Below, piece by piece: positions 1-8,991 of a stretch of DNA of 25,904 nt. Numbering within the stretch: the first letter of the stretch is position 1; every line of letters starts with the position of its first letter. The notes below the pieces were generated by a model that saw only the letters and a program-made list of their open reading frames with translations, was not told the origin of the DNA and did no database searches. The translations under genes were made by a program, and so were the position numbers. The stretch is from a bacterium (GTDB lineage: Bacteria > JAHJDO01), in NCBI GenBank assembly GCA_030652805.1, contig JAUSPT010000034.1:1-25904 (forward strand), written 5' to 3'.

Positions 1-160
1 CACATTATGCACATAATTAACAAAAAGAAAAAGCTTGACCAAAAAGAAAAATTTACTACTACTAATTTAATATATCAAAAAAAACAAAAAGGGACATTTT
101 GATTTTGTTAAAAAGGGGACATTTTTAATTTGTCTTGACAAAAGGGGGACTTTATATTGC
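1..160 (+). mobile_element. Right end of an insertion sequence (partial)
   Basis: The stretch carries two copies of GGACATT (92-98 and 117-123), 25 bases apart, followed by a related GGGGGAC at 145-150. The same heptamer in opposite orientation (AATGTCC) occurs twice, 24 bases apart, in front of the transposase start at the other window edge. This arrangement is what the outward-facing ends of one IS family would look like. Frame 1 is open from base 1 to the TGA at 112-114 and could be the last codons of a transposase, but it is low-complexity and lysine-rich, so I do not call it a gene. The outer boundary is uncertain, probably about 150-165. Confidence 0.5.
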
Positions 161-199
161 CTAATCTTCGGTTTTGAGATATCATAAATAAAAAAAATA

Positions 200-328
200 A
201 ATTCGAAGCATGAAGCACGAAATGCGAAACAATATCAAATAACCAAAATACGAATGCTCAAAACAATGTTTGAAATTTTGAAATTAGGATTTTAGATTTG
301 TTTAGGATTTCGATATTCGGATTTTTAA
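200..328 (+). repeat. Dispersed repeat, copy 1
   Basis: About 130 bases match the reverse complement of 15866-15996 almost throughout: a block rich in GAAGCA-CGAA units, then ACAATATCAAAT, ACAATGTTTG, GATTTGTTTAGGATTT and GATATTCGGATTT. It is noncoding here and fills the gap between the IS end and the DUF4416 gene. Similar sequences are common in intergenic regions of Omnitrophota-like metagenome genomes as far as I recall; that recollection is unverified. Confidence 0.8.
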
Positions 329-359
329 GTGTAATGTCTAAGAATCGGAAATAAAGGCA

Positions 360-908
360 ATGGGCATAATACAGGAACAAGAGCCGGTAAAATTAGTAAC
401 AAGTATTTTTTCTCAGGATAAGAATTTAATAGATTCCGTAACAAGAATGCTTGTGGATAAGTTTGGAAAAACAGATTTTGAAACAGAGTTATTAGAGTTC
501 AATCAGACTAACTATTATGAGACAGAAATGGGTAAAGCTCTGTTGAGAAAATTCGTGAGTTTTGAGGGGCTGATAGAGCCTGATAGTATCAGTGATATAA
601 AAATATATACAAACGAACTTGAAAAAAGCATTTCTCCGTCATGGAAGACTGAGAGAAAAAGAGATGTAAATATTGATCCAGGGTACTTAGACCTTGCAAA
701 ACTTGTTCTTGCAAGCACAAAAGATTTTTATCACAGAATATATCTTAGCCATGGCATCTATGCGGAAATAACACTTGTCTTTAAAAAAGAGACGCACTCT
801 AAGGGAGGATTTCAGCCTTTTCAATGGACATATCCCGATTATGCGTCTCAGGAATATCGCAATATATTTAACCAAATAAGAAAAATATATAAAAATGAAA
901 AAACCTGA
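360..908 (+). CDS. DUF4416 family protein
   Basis: This is a 182-residue soluble protein with no signal peptide or membrane segment. It shows the marks of the DUF4416 family: an N-terminal PVKLVTSIFSQD strand, a central DPGYLDLAKLVLASTKD segment followed by HRIYLSHGIYAEITLVF, and a C-terminal FQWTYPDYAS box. The family has no established biochemical role. The ATG at 360 follows an AAAGG ribosome site. The gene's last 14 bases overlap the U32 gene, so the two are probably translationally coupled and co-transcribed with the PHP gene. The family assignment comes from motif recall; the function is unknown. Confidence 0.8.
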   Translation: MGIIQEQEPVKLVTSIFSQDKNLIDSVTRMLVDKFGKTDFETELLEFNQTNYYETEMGKALLRKFVSFEGLIEPDSISDIKIYTNELEKSISPSWKTERKRDVNIDPGYLDLAKLVLASTKDFYHRIYLSHGIYAEITLVFKKETHSKGGFQPFQWTYPDYASQEYRNIFNQIRKIYKNEKT

Positions 909-2112
909 ACTGGTTGCACCTGCAGGAAATCTTGAAAAGCTAAAAGTCGCAATTGATTATGGAGCTGATGCTGTCTATATCGGTGGAAAAAGATGGAGCC
1001 TCAGAGCAAGAACTGACAACTTCACACTATCTGAAATTAAAAAAGCAGTTGATTATGCTCATAAACGTAAGAAAAAAGTATATGTTGCGCTTAACATATT
1101 TGCGCACAACAAGGACTTTGTAGGATTAGAAAATTATATAAAGAAACTATCCAGTATAGGGATTGATGCATATATCGTTTCTGATCCGGGAATTATCTCT
1201 GTTATTCAGGAAGTAAGCCCTGAGGCAAATATTCATCTTTCCACTCAGGTAAGCACTTCAAATCAACTAAGCGCAGAATTCTGGGAAAGGGAGGGCATAA
1301 AAAGAATTGTATTATCCAGAGAGCTCTCAAAAACAGAGATAAAAAATATTGCTAAAAAACCAAATTGCGGGATAGAGATCTTTATTCATGGGGCTATGTG
1401 TATGGCTCATTCAGGGAGATGTCTGCTTAGCAGCTTCATGACAGGAAGAAGCGCTAACCTCGGAGACTGCGCTCAGCCCTGCAGATGGAAATATTTTCTT
1501 AACGAGGAAGTAAGACATGGTGAATACTTTCCTGTTTTTGAAGGAGACAGAGGTACTTTTATATTCAACTCAAAGGACCTCTGCTTGATAGAACATATTC
1601 CTGAAATCTTTAAGACAGGTGTAAATGCTGTAAAAATTGAGGGGAGAATGAAAAGCCTCTACTATATAGCATGTGTAACAAGAGTATATCGGCAAGCAAT
1701 TGATGAATATGCTTCCAATCCGTCAAAATATAGATTCAGAAAAACCTGGCTGGATGAATTAAAAAAAGTCAGCCATCGCGGATACACAACAGGTTTTTTC
1801 CTTAATAAACCAAATGATGAAGCCCAGGTATATAAGTCCTCATCATATATAAAAAATTACGAGTTTGTTGGCGTAGTCACTAAAATTATAAAATCAAACA
1901 TCGCAAGAATTGAAGTTAGAAACAAAATATGTATCGGAGACAAACTTGAAGTAATTGGGCCAAGACTAGAAAATGACTGCAAGGAAGTTATAACAAACAT
2001 GACGGATAAAAACGGTAATGAGTTTGAAGTCGCTAATCATGGACAGATTGTGTTTATGAAAACAAGAAATAAGCTAGAAAAAGGCAGCCTGTTACGCAGG
2101 CAAATTGATTAA
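895..2112 (+). CDS. U32 peptidase-family protein (TrhP/YegQ-like)
   Basis: A 405-residue protein that opens with the family's KPELVAPAGNLEKLKVAI segment and GADAVYIGG loop. The U32 signature lies near residues 161-180 (E161-x-F163, H165-G166-A, C169, G174-R-C176), and C192/C196 follow. These cysteines fit the Fe-S or metal-binding set known in U32 proteins. The C-terminal third (about 320-400) is a beta-barrel-like domain. Characterised relatives such as E. coli TrhP and RlhA act in prephenate-dependent hydroxylation of tRNA or 23S rRNA rather than as proven proteases. A similar RNA-modification role is likely, but the substrate cannot be read from sequence. It overlaps the upstream gene by 14 bases. 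Confidence 0.88.
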   Translation: MKKPELVAPAGNLEKLKVAIDYGADAVYIGGKRWSLRARTDNFTLSEIKKAVDYAHKRKKKVYVALNIFAHNKDFVGLENYIKKLSSIGIDAYIVSDPGIISVIQEVSPEANIHLSTQVSTSNQLSAEFWEREGIKRIVLSRELSKTEIKNIAKKPNCGIEIFIHGAMCMAHSGRCLLSSFMTGRSANLGDCAQPCRWKYFLNEEVRHGEYFPVFEGDRGTFIFNSKDLCLIEHIPEIFKTGVNAVKIEGRMKSLYYIACVTRVYRQAIDEYASNPSKYRFRKTWLDELKKVSHRGYTTGFFLNKPNDEAQVYKSSSYIKNYEFVGVVTKIIKSNIARIEVRNKICIGDKLEVIGPRLENDCKEVITNMTDKNGNEFEVANHGQIVFMKTRNKLEKGSLLRRQID

Positions 2113-2113
2113 A

Positions 2114-2968
2114 ATGTATGTAGATTTACACATTCACTCATGCGCCTCTGACGGAACATTAACTGCAGAGGAAACTATAGCTGCCTGCATGGAGAAAGAT
2201 ATAACTCTATTCTCTGTTACAGACCATAATTCCATTGCAAGCAACACAGAAATACGCCGAATTATAGAATTAAAAGAGATATCATATATTCCAGGAGTTG
2301 AGATCACATCAACATTCAGAGGCAGAGAGTTTCATATCACAGTTTATGGGTTTGATGAAACTAACAAAGAATTGAGAGAGCTTTTGAGAAAACATACTCA
2401 AGACGTAGAAGAAAACTTTTGCAATAAGTTTATAAAAAGTTTCTCAAGCCAAATCCCACAGCTCAATCTGGAAGAATTTAATGCATATTTATATGATCTC
2501 CGAAGAGGAGGGAGTAAATTATTGAATTATTTACTGGACAAAAAAGTGCTCAAAAATCTTGATGAGTATTTTCTTCTTGCAGGGGATTTTATTTCAAGAT
2601 TCAGGACATTCTCTTTGCCATGTGAAGTAATAGATATTGCAAAAAAAGCTGGAGGGTATCCGTTTTTAGCGCATCCTCCCGCTTACTATAGTTGCCTTGA
2701 TCATTTCCCTGAGAAAGAACTTGATGAGTGGCGCGGGTGGGGAATTGCAGGGATAGAGTGTTATTCTCCATATTTTGGAGAGAGAGAGAACGAACCTTAC
2801 ATCAGTTTTTGCAAAAAAAAGGGACTGCTTATTTCAGGGGGGTCCGACTATCATGGTACATTTACCGAAAGAAAACTTGGCTCACAGCAGATTACACCTG
2901 ATATGATTAATCTGGGGGATATACGAATTATTAATGAGCATGCACTTATGTTCCCGGCACAGGATTGA
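2114..2968 (+). CDS. PHP-domain phosphoesterase (YciV/RNase AM-like)
   Basis: A PHP-superfamily metal-dependent phosphoesterase of 284 residues. All metal-binding motifs are visible: DLHIHS (4-9), SDGT (12-15), TDHN (36-39), PGVEIT with E63, H74 before VYGF, AHPP (186-189) and GSDYHG (243-248). YciV-type relatives hydrolyse 3',5'-nucleotide bisphosphates or trim RNA 5' ends, so a nucleotide or RNA phosphatase/exonuclease role is likely. I chose the ATG at 2114, two bases after the U32 stop, because MYVDLHIHS is the usual family start; a TTG at 2105 would add three residues. The last 23 bases converge with the unknown membrane protein gene on the other strand. Confidence 0.87.
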   Translation: MYVDLHIHSCASDGTLTAEETIAACMEKDITLFSVTDHNSIASNTEIRRIIELKEISYIPGVEITSTFRGREFHITVYGFDETNKELRELLRKHTQDVEENFCNKFIKSFSSQIPQLNLEEFNAYLYDLRRGGSKLLNYLLDKKVLKNLDEYFLLAGDFISRFRTFSLPCEVIDIAKKAGGYPFLAHPPAYYSCLDHFPEKELDEWRGWGIAGIECYSPYFGERENEPYISFCKKKGLLISGGSDYHGTFTERKLGSQQITPDMINLGDIRIINEHALMFPAQD

Positions 2969-3584
2969 ACTTTATATGTAACTTTTGTTTTTCCAGATAC
3001 ACATGCTCAATTCTTCTTTCAATCTTTCTAAATTCAGGATTGTTTTCCAGCCCTTCAACTAAGCCGGAGGCAATTTTGTCTCTTAATTCTTTAGAAGGTG
3101 TCTTGAATCCCATTACATTGCATCTGTCTATTTCCAGTTTCAATAAGCGGTCATTCATACGCAATTTTCCTGAAAGATCTCCATTAATGTATCGTTCCAT
3201 AAATGGTATGGAAAACGTTATATTGATTTTATCTCCCATAAAATCCACATAAGCTCTATTCTTAAACTGGGGATTAGACGCAATAAGCAGATTCAAATCT
3301 CTGTCAGTAAGAACAAATTCTCCTCCCTTTTGTGATACGGATATTAATTCTCCAATCTTTTCTTTTATATCCTTTTCTTCCCCGGATAAAAAAGATACTT
3401 GCCTAATTTGAACTGGTTTATTTGAACTGTATTTTATGAATTTACTCCGCACAAAGAAGAGCATCGCTCCAACCGATATCGCAACAAACAGTACCAGCCC
3501 CCCACAACCTAAGAGACCCCAGAAAAAGCAACCCTTTTTCTTTTTTTTCTCGCTTTCTGCCCGTATATATTGCTCCTGCTCCAC
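2946..3584 (-). CDS. Membrane-anchored protein of unknown function
   Basis: 212 residues. A basic KKKKK run at about 13-17 is followed by one hydrophobic span (about 19-46), giving an N-in single-pass anchor with an outward C-terminal domain of about 165 residues. That domain holds LTDRDLNLLIASNPQF, followed by alternating strands ending FNPVPGT. This resembles the general plan of small extracytoplasmic domains such as the YpmS type, but I cannot place it in a family. It begins 27 bases after the guaA stop and is probably the last gene of the comM-ABC-guaA transcript. Its end overlaps the convergent PHP gene by 23 bases, and no hairpin terminator is visible between them. Confidence 0.7.
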   Translation of the reverse strand: MEQEQYIRAESEKKKKKGCFFWGLLGCGGLVLFVAISVGAMLFFVRSKFIKYSSNKPVQIRQVSFLSGEEKDIKEKIGELISVSQKGGEFVLTDRDLNLLIASNPQFKNRAYVDFMGDKINITFSIPFMERYINGDLSGKLRMNDRLLKLEIDRCNVMGFKTPSKELRDKIASGLVEGLENNPEFRKIERRIEHVYLEKQKLHIKFNPVPGT

Positions 3585-3611
3585 AACTGCCTTCCTAATT
3601 TTTTCTAATTT

Positions 3612-5150
3612 TCATTCCCATTCTATTGTGCTTGGCGGCTTTGAGGAAATATCATACACCACGCGATTTATGCCTTTTACTTCGTTTATTATTCTATTGG
3701 ATATCCGCTCAAGCAGTTCATACGGCAGTCTTGCCCAGTTTGCTGTCATAGCATCTTCACTTGTAACTGCTCTTATTGCAATAACATTCTCGTACGTTCT
3801 TTCGTCGCCCATAACACCCACTGTTCTTATTGGTAACAAAACACAGAATGACTGCCACAGGTCATGATACATTCCAGATGCTTTGACTTCATCCATCAGA
3901 ATCCAATCTGCATCACGCAGAACATCAAGCTTCTTCTTAGTTACATCACCTAAAATCCTCACTGCAAGTCCAGGACCTGGGAAAGGCTGTCTTTTAATTA
4001 ACTCATCCGGAAGCCCCAATTTTTCTCCGACAAGCCTTACTTCATCCTTGAAAAGCTCTTTTAACGGCTCTATTAGTTTAAACATCAGTTTTTCAGGCAG
4101 GCCTCCTACATTATGATGTGTTTTAATAGTTGCAGACGGACCTCCTACCGGAGACCTGCTTTCAATAACATCAGGATATAATGTGCCTTGGGCAAGAAAT
4201 TTAATTTTACCTAATTTTTTTGCCTCTTTTTCAAAAACACTTATAAAAAGCCCGCCTATTATCTTTCTTTTCTTCTCAGGATCCGTTATACCTTTAAGCG
4301 CATTTAAAAACTCAGACTGAGCGCTGATTTTCTTCAAATTGATACCAAACCCTTTAAGTCTGCTTTCTACGAGCTCTGCCTCTTTTTTGCGGAGCAATCC
4401 ATTATCAACAAAAACAGCTATTAAATTCTTGCCTATGGCTCTATTAAGAAGCACGGCTAGAACAGAAGAATCCACACCGCCGCTTACCGCGCATAAAACT
4501 TTCTCTTTGCCTATCTTCTTCCTTAGCTCCCGAACTGCATTATCCACAAATAACTTCATATTCCATTCCGGCTTGCAACCTGTTATTTCAGTAAGAAAAT
4601 TTTTGATGATTGTCTTGCCTTTAGGTGTATGTACCACTTCAGGATGAAACTGAATTCCATAAAACTTCTTCTGTTCATGTTCCATTGCTGCAATATGTGA
4701 ATTGTCAGTTGCACCAATTATCCTGAAACCCCGAGGAAGCTGTGTAATCTTATCTCCATGGCTCATCCAAACCGGTTCTTTTAGAGACAAGTTATTAAAC
4801 AAAGTCTCTCTGAATTTAACATTAAGAACTGCCTTTCCATACTCCCTTGCTTTTGCAGCAAGAACTTTACCGCTCAGCATCTTTGCCATGAGCTGCGCAC
4901 CATAACATATTCCAAGCACAGGTAATCCAATATTAAAAATATCTTTATCACACACTGGGCCCTCTTTTCCAATGACACTGGCTGGCCCTCCGGATAGTAT
5001 AATACAAGTCGGCTTATTACTGTATAGTTCACGGGCGTTGGTATCATAGGAGATTATCTTCGAATATACACCGCATTCTCTCACGCGCCGCGCAATAAGA
5101 TGTGTATATTGAGACCCAAAGTCTAAAATAGCTACCCAGTCTTTATTCAT
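3612..5150 (-). CDS. guaA: GMP synthase (glutamine-hydrolysing)
   Basis: Converts XMP to GMP using glutamine and ATP, the last step of guanine nucleotide synthesis, in the cytoplasm. The length of 512 residues is normal. The N-terminal class I glutamine amidotransferase carries GICYGAQ with nucleophile C82 and FHPE with H169/E171. The ATP pyrophosphatase P-loop SGGVDSS is at 223-229, and the dimerisation domain ends in the typical [12 protein letters not shown] start at the ATG at 5150, which has GGAGA five bases upstream and begins the standard [16 protein letters not shown]. An upstream in-frame start at 5171 would add seven atypical residues. The ABC gene's stop lies inside this start (ATGAATAA, 8-base overlap), so translation is likely coupled. 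Confidence 0.97.
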   Translation of the reverse strand: MNKDWVAILDFGSQYTHLIARRVRECGVYSKIISYDTNARELYSNKPTCIILSGGPASVIGKEGPVCDKDIFNIGLPVLGICYGAQLMAKMLSGKVLAAKAREYGKAVLNVKFRETLFNNLSLKEPVWMSHGDKITQLPRGFRIIGATDNSHIAAMEHEQKKFYGIQFHPEVVHTPKGKTIIKNFLTEITGCKPEWNMKLFVDNAVRELRKKIGKEKVLCAVSGGVDSSVLAVLLNRAIGKNLIAVFVDNGLLRKKEAELVESRLKGFGINLKKISAQSEFLNALKGITDPEKKRKIIGGLFISVFEKEAKKLGKIKFLAQGTLYPDVIESRSPVGGPSATIKTHHNVGGLPEKLMFKLIEPLKELFKDEVRLVGEKLGLPDELIKRQPFPGPGLAVRILGDVTKKKLDVLRDADWILMDEVKASGMYHDLWQSFCVLLPIRTVGVMGDERTYENVIAIRAVTSEDAMTANWARLPYELLERISNRIINEVKGINRVVYDISSKPPSTIEWE

Positions 5151-6084
5151 TATTCTCCACTGCTTCAACAAAGATTTCTTCCAAAGACCTCTTTATCGGC
5201 ATAACAGATAATATCCGGCTATTATTGGATCTTAGAATATCTATAACAGTATTAACAAGATGCTCATTTAGGCTAACTTCAAACATGCCTTTATCAGTTT
5301 CGTTTTCTCCTATGGAAATTTCGGGAATTTTGTTTAGCTTATTATGAGTTTCTTTATCAATGTTCATCGCTTTGATTTTAACCGCATGTTTCATAGTTAA
5401 AAGATCATCAAGCCTTCCAATTTTATTTAGTCTTCCCTTATGCAAAATACCTATTCTGTCGCAAATTAGTTCTGCCTCAGAAAGCTGGTGGGAACATAGA
5501 AAAAGAGTCTTGCCTTGTTCCCTTAATTTCAAAAACACATCTCTCATTTCCCTCTGCCCAATAGGGTCCAAACCTGATGTTGGCTCATCAAGAAGAAGAA
5601 GATCCGGATCATTAATCAGGGTTTGTGCAAGCCCAGCACGCTGCAGCATACCTTTGGAATATGAAGAAAGCCTGACATGTGCCTTTTCTGCAAGCCCGAC
5701 TAAATCCAGTATTTTGGCAATACGTCGCTTTCTTTCTATTGATGCTATTCCAAACAAGCTTCCGCAAAAATCAAGCAATTCCCATGCTGTGAGATAGCTA
5801 TATAAATACGAAACCTCTGATAAATAACCAATTCTGTTTTTTGTCTCTATATTGCCTAACTGCTTACCCAAAACCCAGCCTTGACCTTCGCTGGGAGATA
5901 TAAAACCCAGTAATAACTTAAGAGTTGTTGTCTTCCCAGAACCATTTGGCCCAAGCAGTCCAAACGTTTCTCCCTTATTAACCTCTATATCCAGATGGTC
6001 TAAAGCCAAAACCCTTGTCTTTCTCTGGATGCCAAGCACATATTCCTTTGTAAGATTTTCTGTTTTCATTACTATATCTGTCAT
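5143..6084 (-). CDS. ABC transporter ATP-binding protein (ABC-2/NatA-like)
   Basis: A 313-residue nucleotide-binding subunit with Walker A GPNGSGKT (45-52), signature SYSKGM (141-146), Walker B LLLLDE (162-167) and switch H199. The usual Q-loop glutamine is replaced within IGYLSEV, as is common in ABC-2/NatA-type ATPases. A C-terminal domain of about 100 residues matches the regulatory tail of that class. It would power an exporter, but no permease gene lies on either side, so partner and substrate are unknown. The ATG at 6084 has a strong GGGGGAAGG ribosome site. It sits 12 bases after comM and overlaps guaA by 8 bases, and therefore belongs to their operon. Confidence 0.93.
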   Translation of the reverse strand: MTDIVMKTENLTKEYVLGIQRKTRVLALDHLDIEVNKGETFGLLGPNGSGKTTTLKLLLGFISPSEGQGWVLGKQLGNIETKNRIGYLSEVSYLYSYLTAWELLDFCGSLFGIASIERKRRIAKILDLVGLAEKAHVRLSSYSKGMLQRAGLAQTLINDPDLLLLDEPTSGLDPIGQREMRDVFLKLREQGKTLFLCSHQLSEAELICDRIGILHKGRLNKIGRLDDLLTMKHAVKIKAMNIDKETHNKLNKIPEISIGENETDKGMFEVSLNEHLVNTVIDILRSNNSRILSVMPIKRSLEEIFVEAVENNE

Positions 6085-6096
6085 AATGCCTTCCCC

Positions 6097-7635
6097 CTAT
6101 TTACCTCCCCAGAAGTTTCTATCCATACTTCTATATTGAATCGCTTCTGAGACATGAACAGCAGTTATATTTTTACCTTGCTCCAAATCTGCAATTGTAC
6201 GCGCAATCTTTAATATTTTATCATAAGCTCTCGCACTTAACCCTAAACTATTCATAGCGGCTTTTATAAGAGACTGAGTCTGACCGTCAAGCTGGCAATG
6301 CTCTTTTATATCCTTTGCATGCATATGAGCATTACAAAAAATCTTCTTCCCTTTAAATCTTTGCTGCTGAATCTTTCGAACATTATTAACTCTCTCTTTT
6401 ATTACAGCAGAGGTCTCAGACTGTGCCCTGTCAGATATCTCCTGATAATTAAGAGCTGGAACATCCACATGAATATCAATTCTATCAAGTAGAGGCCCGC
6501 TTATTCTAGAAATGTAGTTCTGTATTTGATACGGAGTGCATCTGCACTCTTTTACAGGATGTGTAAAATATCCGCATGGACATGGATTCATTGCTGCTAC
6601 AAGTGTAAATCTGGAAGGATATGTATGAGATGCACTTGCACGGGAAATAGTGACAACTCCATCCTCAAGCGGCTGACGCAGCACCTCAAGAGTATTGCGC
6701 TTGAACTCAGGAAGTTCATCTAAAAACAATACTCCATAATGAGAAAGGCTTACTTCTCCCGGCCTTACCAGCTGTGTGCCGCCAATTAGAGCTACATCGG
6801 AAATTGTATGGTGTGGAGCTCTGAAAGGACGGGTTGCTATAAGCCCCTTTCCCTGAGGAAGAATACCAGCAATAGAGTGAACCTTTGTTACTTCTAAACT
6901 CTCTTCTAAAGTCATATCCGGCATTATAGTTGGTATCCTTCTTGCAAGCATTGTCTTACCGGCTCCAGGAGGTCCAATCATCAGCATATTATGCCCGCCC
7001 CCTATTGCAACCTCTATTGCTCTCTTTACATGCTGCTGCCCTTTAACATCTGAAAAATCAACATCATACACAGAGTTCATTCTAAAAATCTCTTCAATAT
7101 CCACTTTAAAAGGCGGAATATCTTCTACCTGATTTATGAAATCCACTGTTTGCTGAAGGTTCTCTAATGGATATGTATCTATTTGATCTACAACGGCCGC
7201 TTCCTGAATATTATCTGACGGAACACAAAGAGAATGCCCGCTATTTTCCTTAATAGTTAACGCCATTGGTAAGACTCCTTTGGCAGGTCTAATATCGCCA
7301 TCTAGTGAAAGCTCTCCAACAAAACAATGTTTACTTATAGTTTTATCGCTTATATAGCCGGAACATGCAAGTATTCCTAAAGCAATAGGCAAATCAAACG
7401 CCGAACCTTCTTTTTTGAGTTCCGCCGGTGCCAGATTAATTGTTATCCTTTTTTGAGGAAAAACAAATCCTGAATTCTTTATCGCAGCTTTAACCCTGTC
7501 ACGGCTCTCTTTTACTGCATTGTCAGGAAGACCGACAATTGTAAGCGATGGCAAGCCGTTAGCTACATCAGTTTCTATCTCTATTAACTTGCCGCCAATT
7601 CCAACAACCGCACAACCATAAACTTTTGCAAACAT
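6097..7635 (-). CDS. comM: ComM/YifB family AAA+ ATPase (Mg-chelatase-like)
   Basis: 512 residues, the usual length. An N-terminal Lon-protease-like domain (1-170; [40 protein letters not shown]) precedes the AAA+ core with Walker A GPPGAGKT (221-228) and Walker B VLFLDE (302-307). Four cysteines in NPCPCGY and CRC (352, 354, 364, 366) look like a metal knuckle. The C-terminal Mg-chelatase lid ends about residue 505. In Gram-negative bacteria ComM is a hexameric branch-migration helicase that helps integrate DNA during natural transformation; the same role is inferred here. Its promoter appears to lie inside the repeat at 7643-7736. It is the first gene of the comM-ABC-guaA-unknown operon. 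Confidence 0.94.
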   Translation of the reverse strand: MFAKVYGCAVVGIGGKLIEIETDVANGLPSLTIVGLPDNAVKESRDRVKAAIKNSGFVFPQKRITINLAPAELKKEGSAFDLPIALGILACSGYISDKTISKHCFVGELSLDGDIRPAKGVLPMALTIKENSGHSLCVPSDNIQEAAVVDQIDTYPLENLQQTVDFINQVEDIPPFKVDIEEIFRMNSVYDVDFSDVKGQQHVKRAIEVAIGGGHNMLMIGPPGAGKTMLARRIPTIMPDMTLEESLEVTKVHSIAGILPQGKGLIATRPFRAPHHTISDVALIGGTQLVRPGEVSLSHYGVLFLDELPEFKRNTLEVLRQPLEDGVVTISRASASHTYPSRFTLVAAMNPCPCGYFTHPVKECRCTPYQIQNYISRISGPLLDRIDIHVDVPALNYQEISDRAQSETSAVIKERVNNVRKIQQQRFKGKKIFCNAHMHAKDIKEHCQLDGQTQSLIKAAMNSLGLSARAYDKILKIARTIADLEQGKNITAVHVSEAIQYRSMDRNFWGGK

Positions 7636-7642
7636 ATTCCCG

Positions 7643-7736
7643 CCGTATAAATCATCGTTATTCTATTATTATGGGGGTTGACACTCAAGAGCTATTCTGT
7701 GCCTATCACAACATAAGGACGAATATTTTTAAGTTT
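7643..7736. repeat. 3'-flank direct repeat, copy A
   Basis: Aligns without gaps to 12186-12279: about 84 of 94 bases are identical, including 21 in a row at 7705-7725. It covers the last 15 codons of the nuclease gene, its stop codon and the comM upstream region with the candidate promoter. The orientation is the same as copy B. Confidence 0.9.
7660..7688 (-). promoter_or_regulatory. Candidate sigma70 promoter for comM
   Basis: On the minus strand TTGAGT (7683-7688) and TAGAAT (7660-7665) are exactly 17 bases apart, and the comM start is 25 bases further on. The same pair at the same spacing is kept in the related copy before fabF, which supports function. It is not experimentally shown. Confidence 0.45.
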
Positions 7737-8567
7737 CTTTGGACTAATTCCCTTCACTTTGACTAAGCCATCTACTGTTTTATATGGACGTCTTGCTATA
7801 ATTCTCTCAGCCAAAACTGAACCGATTCCCTTGATAGACATAAGTTCTTCTTTGCTGGCAGTATTTAGGTTGAGTAAGCCTTGCGTGGATTTGCCTTTTT
7901 TTATCTGACTCTGTAATTCCTTTAATTTTTGATCCTCTCTGCGTTGTTTTGCGCGGTCCTCTGCAATCCGGTCCGGATCACTCTCTGACCAAATGCCGAC
8001 ACGTTTTAGCATAGCCGAAGTCTCCAGATCGCGGAGCCTTTCAATCATTTCACTGCGTAGTATGCCATTGGGTGTTTTTCTGCCTATCCCGTAATTACGA
8101 GCAAAACCATTTTTAACGAGCAGACTCGCCAGATCATCTCCGTCAGCAGTAGTGATGAACCCGTATACACGGCCTTTGGCTGACCTTCCCAATGCGCTTG
8201 CAAAGGCTGTATGAATAGTAAAAGGGTTAGCAAGTATATGTTCAACAAAAGTTTTTGCTTTGTTGCCAAAATGAATGGTGCGTGCAGCCTGCGATAATCC
8301 AAAATATCGTGTTTGCTCCCGTAATCTTCGCGCATCACTTGTAGAACTGGCAGAAGTTTCAGGACAGTCAATAAAATAAAGCCTTACATGGAAAGATTTC
8401 CCACCGGCTTCCACAAAGAAACTATCTCCATCATTTGCCGAATTACTCACCAATTTTGCATTGGAGAACATCTGCAAATCAGCGGCATATGATTGAAAAA
8501 TCCCTCCAAATATCAACACTGCTGTCAGCAAAAGAGTTCTGATGAGTGATTTGTTCAATTCATTCAT
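7692..8567 (-). CDS. Secreted SNase-like nuclease fused to ComEA-type helix-hairpin-helix
   Basis: 291 residues. A signal peptide (hydrophobic core about 11-27, likely cut after SYA) leads into a thermonuclease fold with the catalytic set intact by position: D46/D48 in NDGDS, R62, D67 and E70 in VRLYFIDCPE, R133 in KGRVYGF. A charged helix (about 195-228) links to a double helix-hairpin-helix (231-289; LLNLNTASKEEL, IKGIG, VKGIS), the DNA-binding module of ComEA. It should bind and cut DNA outside the cytoplasm. The ATG at 8567 starts a proper signal peptide 10 bases after the upstream stop; a TTG at 8594 is an alternative. Part of its 3' end is repeated at 12235-12288. Confidence 0.88.
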   Translation of the reverse strand: MNELNKSLIRTLLLTAVLIFGGIFQSYAADLQMFSNAKLVSNSANDGDSFFVEAGGKSFHVRLYFIDCPETSASSTSDARRLREQTRYFGLSQAARTIHFGNKAKTFVEHILANPFTIHTAFASALGRSAKGRVYGFITTADGDDLASLLVKNGFARNYGIGRKTPNGILRSEMIERLRDLETSAMLKRVGIWSESDPDRIAEDRAKQRREDQKLKELQSQIKKGKSTQGLLNLNTASKEELMSIKGIGSVLAERIIARRPYKTVDGLVKVKGISPKKLKNIRPYVVIGTE

Positions 8568-8577
8568 AATATAGAAA

Positions 8578-8991
8578 TCAGCCGTCTGAGCCAACCCCGT
8601 TAGACGGCAATGAAAGTCGGCTGGATTGCTTTGTTATAGGTTTTTGATCTATTTTTTTCTCGAAATTAATTATTCTTGATTGAGCTAAGGCGGCAAAAGC
8701 AATTACTGCTGTAAGAATTAGAATGCCCCAAAAATAAATTTTTGATGCTCGCAATAATTTATTACTTGAAGCGTTCATTTTTTCTCCGACACTACATAAA
8801 GCCTCTTTGAACGTAGCGATTTCCCCAGCAGTAAATTCAATGCTTTTTCCTAATTCATTAATATTCTTATTTGTTTCTGTAAATTTTTTATTTAGGACTA
8901 CTATGCTCTGAGTGGCTGCTTCTAGATAATCGCCTTTGTTATGATTATCATTAAACCTTCCTGTTGGCGTCTTAATTTTATCTTCTTCCAT
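8578..8991 (-). CDS. Small single-pass membrane protein, unknown
   Basis: 137 residues. A hydrophilic N-terminal part with a probable coiled-coil helix (about 25-78, many E/K/N) precedes one membrane span near residues 84-103 (IYFWGILILTAVIAFAALA) and a short basic/serine-rich tail. I recognise no family. The start overlaps the end of the preceding gene by 14 bases, and the nuclease start is 10 bases downstream, so the three are co-transcribed. The plan fits a membrane scaffold or an immunity or partner protein, but nothing in the sequence decides this. Confidence 0.7.
   Translation of the reverse strand: MEEDKIKTPTGRFNDNHNKGDYLEAATQSIVVLNKKFTETNKNINELGKSIEFTAGEIATFKEALCSVGEKMNASSNKLLRASKIYFWGILILTAVIAFAALAQSRIINFEKKIDQKPITKQSSRLSLPSNGVGSDG

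Noticed and set aside
1-114. Coding end of a transposase in frame 1
   Set aside because: Open but low-complexity and too short to recognise; kept only as part of the IS end.
3436-3867. Plus-strand frame of 143 codons opposite guaA and the membrane protein
   Set aside because: Shadow of two strongly supported minus-strand genes; serine/phenylalanine-rich reversed composition.
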